Below are positions 58,610-64,000 of a stretch of DNA of 64,000 nt, piece by piece (positions within the stretch are counted from its first letter, which is position 1; every line of letters begins with the position of its first letter). This stretch comes from Cristatella mucedo (lineage: Eukaryota > Bryozoa > Phylactolaemata > Cristatellidae). The position numbers and the translations under genes are program-made. The notes beneath the pieces are model-generated. The model did not search any database and was not told where the DNA came from. It saw nothing but the letters and a program-made list of their open reading frames with translations. Location of the stretch: contig WPIO01000002.1 of the NCBI GenBank assembly GCA_009760855.2, positions 3,373,001-3,437,000 of the forward strand, read 5' to 3'.

Positions 58610-60300
58610 AAGCACCACTCAGAAACTGCCGTAGAGCATAACACGCGGTACGCTCTGGCTACCGTTAGCACCCACAAAGGCGCCTCCGCTAAGGACTATG
58701 CAGCCAATTTTTTTTTAAGACGGAAATAAAAATCTTCAATGATGCAATATGCATCGCCAAGTCGCCATTCGCCGGAACGTGTGTAGATTGGCCACGGAGC
58801 CCGGAGCGAGAGGATCCTTCGGCTAGCTAGTTTTGAATGCGTCCGAAATTGCTCGGTTGTGACTGGCGATTCTTCACGACTAAGCGCAGAGTACCACCCC
58901 ATTGATCGACGTGCACTTTGAGGACTGCTCCCTTCGAGCAGCGACTGCGAGGATGCGGCCACACGGCCGAGCCCTATCGGCTCCTTTTCTTGATCCCTTA
59001 CCTTCCCTCCATTCCTTCTCTCTAGCGAGCGGATGCGGCTGCTGGCACCTAGCTTGCCGGTTGCATATCGACGGCTTTGTGAGACTGTAGATGTATCGAG
59101 CGCTAGTTAAGAATGGAAAGAAAGATTGCGTGCTACTGTTGCTGCCTTATTCTTCCGATACACTCGCCCGCAGTTTTAAGCGGAGACCGAGGGTTTAAAC
59201 AGGATATTGATAGACATTTGGAAACTCTTGGGGCTGAAGTTGAAGTCCTTTGAAGTTCTCCGTGCTCTTCGAACTCTCCGTTGCCTTAAGCTTAGTGGTC
59301 TTAAGATCGACTGCGTAATTAGATACAGATATAGATGGCCCTTGTATCTCTCTTTTTGATTTACGTTTATGGGACTTTTCGCCAGATTTCTTTATTAATA
59401 ATTCTACACCAGCTGTTCTTGCTCTGGTGCGTTCTTCACAAAGTTCTTGAATAATCCTATACAGGCACAGCTCTTACTCGAGTACGAGAAGAAAATAACC
59501 TTGTCCAGAGACTGGCTCGTAGAAGACAATTTCTATGCGGCCGAAGGATACATGCGCCCTGGCATACGAAAGATAGACTAAAGAAGTACTATAAACAATT
59601 CACGCACAGAGAGCTACCAGTAGCTGAGAAAGCATGTAAAGAAACATTAAAATTTTAAGAGTGCTTTAATATACACGAGCAATGCATTTTTAAAAAGAAA
59701 TGTTTCTATTTATTGTAAGCTACCCGTATTTATCAACAAATAGTAAAATCCGTGCACAATAACGTGAATAACTATTACTATTACCCTACCTAGACACTCG
59801 GAAATTATTAAATATGGCAAATAATGAGCACCTTAATACTAAGAATTAATTGATTTACGTGCTTGCATCGAACACCACCACGCGGATATCAAACAAGGCG
59901 AAAGCTCAGCTCCAATTCTCGCCTGCGAATGTGAAATCTTCAGTATGCGGTTTCCTTCAGCTGGCATAAAATAACGTGAGAACCGCGACCAGAACGGTTT
60001 TGAAGCGCTTTGCAACTATCAGCAATCAATAAATTTGAACGAGAGTGAGAAGTGTATCTTAATTCCCGCTGCCCTACTGGATTCATGCACTCGCTGACGA
60101 CCATAGCAGAGCTGGCTGCTGAACTTAAGATGCGTGGGCTTTGATGCCGTTGACTCAACTGCCACTGCATCAACCCGCTCCATAAAAGACAAGGCGTAAA
60201 TGACCTCATGAGCCAGAAGCGGCCAGCTGCAACTGGTTTCCGATACATCAGCTGGTGATAGACGGTCTGCTTATATTTCGGTGTTGCTACCCACTTCTGG
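58610..60300. other. No recognisable gene or repeat
   Basis: AT-rich (59200-59860) with no long frame. The minus frames at 58962 and 60248 are unrecognised. Confidence 0.4.
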
Positions 60301-60307
60301 TCTTCTC

Positions 60308-60308
<1 letters not shown>

Positions 60309-60400
<92 letters not shown>

Positions 60401-60401
60401 C
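60309..60401. repeat. (CT)n microsatellite
   Basis: About 45 CT units with one CTCG interruption at 60378. Confidence 0.97.
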
Positions 60402-60517
60402 AATTGGGTTTCGGCAGGCTCACAGAGCTCGTATTCAACCGCTATGCAGAGCACCGCCTGGCCCTTTGTCGCCTGACCCTTTGTCCCCAGACAAGCTGCA
60501 TCCCATATCTTCATCCA

Positions 60518-60610
60518 GACTTAAGAGAGATGAAATCAACGTGCTCATCGAGAAGCAGTCCGAGGGACTGACAAGGGAGAAGCTAACGGCGCTACAGACG
60601 CCCTACTATT
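60518..60610 (+). mobile_element. Tigger transposase C-terminal scrap, plus strand
   Basis: Reads RDEINVLIEKQSEGLTREKL then TALQT, the same terminal segment as in the 62.3 kb fragment (reverse orientation there). About 85 bases of clear identity starting at GAGATGAAATCAACG. Confidence 0.7.
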
Positions 60611-60744
60611 CCTGCGAAGTACTCCCAAAGCGCAGCTGATCTATGGTTTGTGTCTATTCTTCGCCTTTCCGAGCCATAAATCCGATTGACTGATTGACAA
60701 TTTTAGCATCCATTGAATTAAGTATATAAATACTATAGCACTGC

Positions 60745-61210
60745 TCATAATAATAATAATAATAATAATTATATTGCACTTGATAAAGCGCCCTCAGAGA
60801 ACTTAATCTCTTTCTAGGCGCTTTACATTTGCTGCAAAGTGATATGCAATTGAATAGTAAGTAAAATCATGCTTGAAAAACAAACAAAATGAATAATATG
60901 GTTAAGGGTGACATGCACAGGGTCAGCATGCAAATGTGGTTAGTGGCAGCATGCACAGTGTCAGCACGCATAAGCACATCAAGGACGAATCACAGGGACC
61001 CACTAAATGCTGTCCTAAATATGTGTGTTTTTAAGTTTCTTTTAAATGTGGTCAGGTCAGGGGATGTTCTGACGCAGGTCGGGAGGGAGTTCCGGGCTTT
61101 GGGAGCATACGAGCTGAATGCACGGTCTCCAAAAGATTTAAGGTTTGTACAACGTATTTCCAGACTGTTGGATTCCGAAAAGCGGGTGGTACGATGCTTG
61201 GCCTGATGGG
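60745..61210 (-). mobile_element. LINE family B, 3' fragment
   Basis: (AAT)n at 60750-60772, the AAAGCGCCCTCAGAGAACTT tail on +, and minus-strand coding scraps around [20 protein letters not shown] at 61060-61130. Confidence 0.78.
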
Positions 61211-61255
61211 GTAGTATATCTGAAAGTAGTATATCTGATGGTAGTATATCTGAAA
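61211..61255 (+). repeat. Three short tandem repeats of GTAGTATATCTGA
   Basis: Units at 61211, 61226 and 61241: GTAGTATATCTGAAA, GTAGTATATCTGATG, GTAGTATATCTGAAA. Lies in the LINE B relic flank. Confidence 0.8.
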
Positions 61256-61639
61256 ATCCTCATAACTTTGCATATCTCTGGCTGATTATAATATTTCTTT
61301 GATTTGCAGTCGATTGCAATGATAAACTGTCGTAACTGCCAGGCATTGCGAGGTTCGGTCAAACCATTTCAATATCCAATCTTTAATGGATGCCTTAATG
61401 ACCGCTCTCCACACTCACAAGTTCATACAGTTACTACACGTCTCCGCACTAGCATATTCACACGTTCACAACAGGCACGTTTGCTAAGATATCATCATGG
61501 CCAAAGCATGGGCTAACTTAGTTTTAGTTCAGCACCTTACTTACCTTCAACGCAAGGTTTATTTTCGAACTCACTTTATGCCTGCCGTATAGCTCTCGAT
61601 GGCATAGCCGTGAATCAATGAGGTTCGGAAAATTTACTT

Positions 61640-61927
61640 GACGATATCCTACTCTACTGATTGAGAACAACGATTGGTCTGGCAGACAAGGCGCTGGCGC
61701 TGTTTAAGTCGTTTTGTTTGTGTTCAATCCGTGTCGTGTGTGGCAAGGATTTATCCTCCACCAGACCAGTCACCAGTGGAGTCCCTCAACGGTCCGTCCT
61801 CGGTCCTTTGGTGTTCTTCGTGTATACCCAACCTCTGGGGAAAGTGATTCGGGCCCAAGGAGCAGGCTATGACTTGTATGCGGACGATACTCAGCTGTAT
61901 TTATCAGTTAAACGGTCGAATCTGTGA
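61640..61927 (+). mobile_element. LINE family A, internal RT fragment, plus strand
   Basis: Encodes [37 protein letters not shown] and [12 protein letters not shown]. Cut off abruptly at about 61925, where a minus-strand LINE A copy begins. Confidence 0.8.
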
Positions 61928-63004
61928 GAGATCTGTGCAGCTAGTTAAATTTTTTGCAAGCCACTGTAAAAGAAAGCTTCAAATCTTAATTAGGGATCGG
62001 ACGTGATGGCTAGCTGTAGAAGCAGTCTTCTGAATAAAGCTTTTTAAAGTTTAGGCAGTTGTCGGAAACGACACCTAAATATTGAGCACGTGGTGATGGT
62101 CACACAATAGCATTACTTATTAGAAGAGAAAATTCTCCCACATTTCCGACATTTCCTTCATCTTTCTTGTACAGATAACCCCCGAGTCACATGTTTTCCA
62201 GAAATAATTTCGTGTGCTGTTGCGTCTATAGCGCCGTTAGCTTCTCCGTTGTCAGTCCCTCGGACTGCTTCTAGATGAGCGCGTTGATTTCATCTCTCAT
62301 CCATTTCACCCTCATCCATGTCTAGCCCCATGGACTTGCCGAGGGATACGATCTCCTCAACCACTGCCGCTTCGGATTCGAGCCTTTCAAAGACAGTTTC
62401 AAACACAACCGCAGGCCACAGATTCTTCAATTTAGAGGTCAAGGTTCTCTTTGTAACACACTGTCAATCTGAATCATGACGTTATAGTGGTCCGTCCAGA
62501 ACTCCAAGGGTAAAGTTTGTGATCTCTGTCACCCCTAAGTAGCTGCGGAACGGATGCTTGGTGAAGAGCTTCTTGAAATTAGAAAGCAATTGCTGGCCCA
62601 TAGGCTGAAATTTAGGGGCTGTGTTGGGTGGAAGATAGAGAGCTTTCATAAACGTGAACTTTTCGAGGATATCATCTTCGATTTTACGTGAGTGAGCAGG
62701 TGTCCTATGAGCAGCCGTTCGATTCTATCGTCATTTAATTTCAAAGAAGTTTTCCGACATCCAGGATCGCATGTCGGCAACGCAACGCATTCAGTTTATC
62801 AGTTGCTGCTGCAGATTCAGACGATTTTAAGGACAGATACAGCTGAGTATTGTCAGAATAAAAGTTATATCCTACTCCATGAGCCTTAATCACTTTTCCC
62901 AGAGATTGAGTGTAAATGGAGAACAGCAAGGTACTGAGGACAGACCCTTGAGAGACTCTACGGATGACCCGTCTCGTGTGCGAGACCTGACCCCCACACG
63001 ACAC
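61928..63004 (-). mobile_element. LINE family A, minus-strand copy split by a Tigger fragment
   Basis: Left part 61928-62130 and right part 62698-63004 are one collinear LINE A copy (region between the SRLAENL area and the VSHTRRV.R.V.QGSVL box). About 30 bases are lost where the unrelated 62131-62697 block sits. The right part ends at the same CACGACACGGATTG as in the 13.6 kb copy and is followed at once by a LINE A 3' terminus in the opposite orientation (63008-63038). Confidence 0.75.
62131..62697 (-). mobile_element. Tigger/pogo-type DNA transposon fragment (transposase C-terminus)
   Basis: Minus strand reads EDDILEKFTFMKALYLPPNT, APKFQPMGQQLLSNFKKLF, then KRTLTSKLKNLWPAVVFET, VVEEIVSLGKSMGLDMDEG and KQSEGLTTEKLTAL. 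LPPNTT...QPMDQG..NFK is the end of the DDE catalytic domain of Tigger/Jerky transposases, and the LWP....F and EEIV.LGK.MGL.V motifs follow in the expected order. The catalytic Asp of QPMDQG is Gly here, and stops are present, so it is dead. Inserted in, or substituted into, a LINE A copy. Confidence 0.8.
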
Positions 63005-63007
63005 GGA

Positions 63008-63090
63008 TTGTAACTTTGTGGAGTTACAGGCGGAGTTACAATAACAATACTGATGATAATAATAACAATAATTATAAAAACATCAGTAAT
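63008..63090 (+). mobile_element. LINE family A 3' terminus with simple tail, plus strand
   Basis: TTTGTGGAGTTACAGGCGGAG is the reverse complement of the LINE A 3' ends on the other strand. An AAT/AAC-rich simple tail follows. Confidence 0.5.
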
Positions 63091-63099
63091 AAGTTTGCA

Positions 63100-64000
63100 C
63101 TTTAATGGCACCTTAAGAGAACAAACTTTCTATCTTAACCTTTCAGATAAGCTGATAAGAAGATGCATAAGATGCACAGACGATCGAGTCACGTACACAA
63201 AGCAAAAGCCATGAGGAACAGACGGCTATTAGTTCCGCTTTAGATGTCAAGCTACGTCGTGTCGTAATTTCATTCGTTAGAGAATTCCTTGCTATTTAGA
63301 CTATTGGGATGAGAGACTGATCTCCCAAGGGTTCAAGGTTGGTTAGTGGCGCCGATTGACCAGTTTCAACGAAGTGGGAGCATGGGGAACAGAGGATCTG
63401 AGACGTGCATAGCTCCGATACGTAAGCGTAAGGCAGGAGAATGAAGGGACCTAAAGGTAAGCAACAGAATCTTTAAAGCGATGCCTGTGCTTGACCTGTT
63501 CAGGCCAGAGAGAAATGGTGCCATGTGTCAATGATAATGTTCACAAGAGACATGCCAAGCTGCCGAGGAATGCACCGGCAGTAGGCGTCGGATTTCACGG
63601 GTGGGAAACCCGATAGGAGTGTGCTATCAAATATAAATGCAATGCAATAAATTTTTTGATTAATTTTCCGGTCGTGTTCAAAAGTTGGCATGTCCGAATT
63701 AATTTTTCTCTTGTTACGCAAATTAAAGCAGGTGCACGCGACTGTGGACCTGAAGTGATCGTCTAGAAAAAGCTAATTTAAGAATAGGACTCAAAAGATG
63801 TGCAAGAGAGAAACTTTCTGAGCCAATTTTGAGAGAGAGGTTTTCCATTTTCTGATGGACACTTGCCTTTCCCATAATCCTTTGCACAGGATTCATTCAA
63901 TTTTCCAATCTTTGCTGATGTGTAAGCACAAATTTCGGCATCGTTAGCTGCAGGAAACTATCGGGTGTCAGAGACACATTGTGGGCATGGAAGCATCAAA
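63100..64000. other. Weak LINE-like relic or unique sequence
   Basis: Phrases such as GTGGGAGCATGGGGAACAGAGG and CAGAATCTTTAAAGCGATGCC recall the minus-strand coding end of LINE B (compare 2590 and 40240) but are too decayed to call. Confidence 0.3.

Overview
The window is nuclear DNA from an invertebrate animal. The genes are split by GT/AG introns, and about half of what I can recognise outside exons is decayed retroelement and DNA-transposon sequence with long microsatellites. The phylum cannot be fixed from the sequence. No bacterial features (operons, CRISPR, rRNA) were seen.

Two real protein-coding genes could be assembled by matching splice sites, reading phase and family motifs. (1) On the + strand, 621 to 16629, lie the last eight exons of a FERM-domain protein of the FRMD3/FRMD5 type; the 5' exons (FERM F1/F2) lie before the window. 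The exons encode the end of F2, the whole F3 lobe, the FERM-adjacent region, a long Ser/Gln-rich linker and a C-terminal membrane helix with a conserved 42-residue tail. (2) On the - strand, 51381 down to 28972, lies a complete six-exon zinc transporter of the SLC30A (ZnT2/3/4/8) group, 480 codons. It has an N-terminal HCH motif, HxxxD zinc sites in TM2 and TM5, a very His-rich cytosolic loop and a C-terminal CxxC. The two genes converge, with about 12 kb between their stop codons. A further short exon at 44000-43895 (-) encodes an alternative N-terminus plus a membrane helix. It ends in the right phase to splice to SLC30A exon 2, so it may be a second first exon.

The rest is repeats. LINE family A (CR1/L2-like reverse transcriptase) has about nine copies, the best at 12508-14052 and 25377-26757. 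LINE family B ends in a GCGCT...(ATT)n tail and is scattered throughout. SINE family A is tRNA-derived (best copy 46915-47095). SINE family B is a tRNA-like head on the LINE B tail. Two broken copies of an element carry an uncharacterised repeat-encoded protein, in SLC30A introns 1 and 2 and antisense to the gene, and there is a third 5'-end fragment. Two Tigger/pogo transposase fragments lie near 60.5 and 62.5 kb. There is a gag-like fragment with an alanine-coding minisatellite (53.8-55.0 kb) and a pair of oppositely oriented LTR-end-like segments (52.7 and 58.3 kb).

Region by region: 1-16.6 kb FRMD gene with repeat-bearing introns; 16.6-29 kb intergenic, almost featureless up to 24 kb, then LINE/SINE; 29-51.4 kb SLC30A gene; 51.4-64 kb 5' flank, rich in LTR, Tigger and LINE debris.
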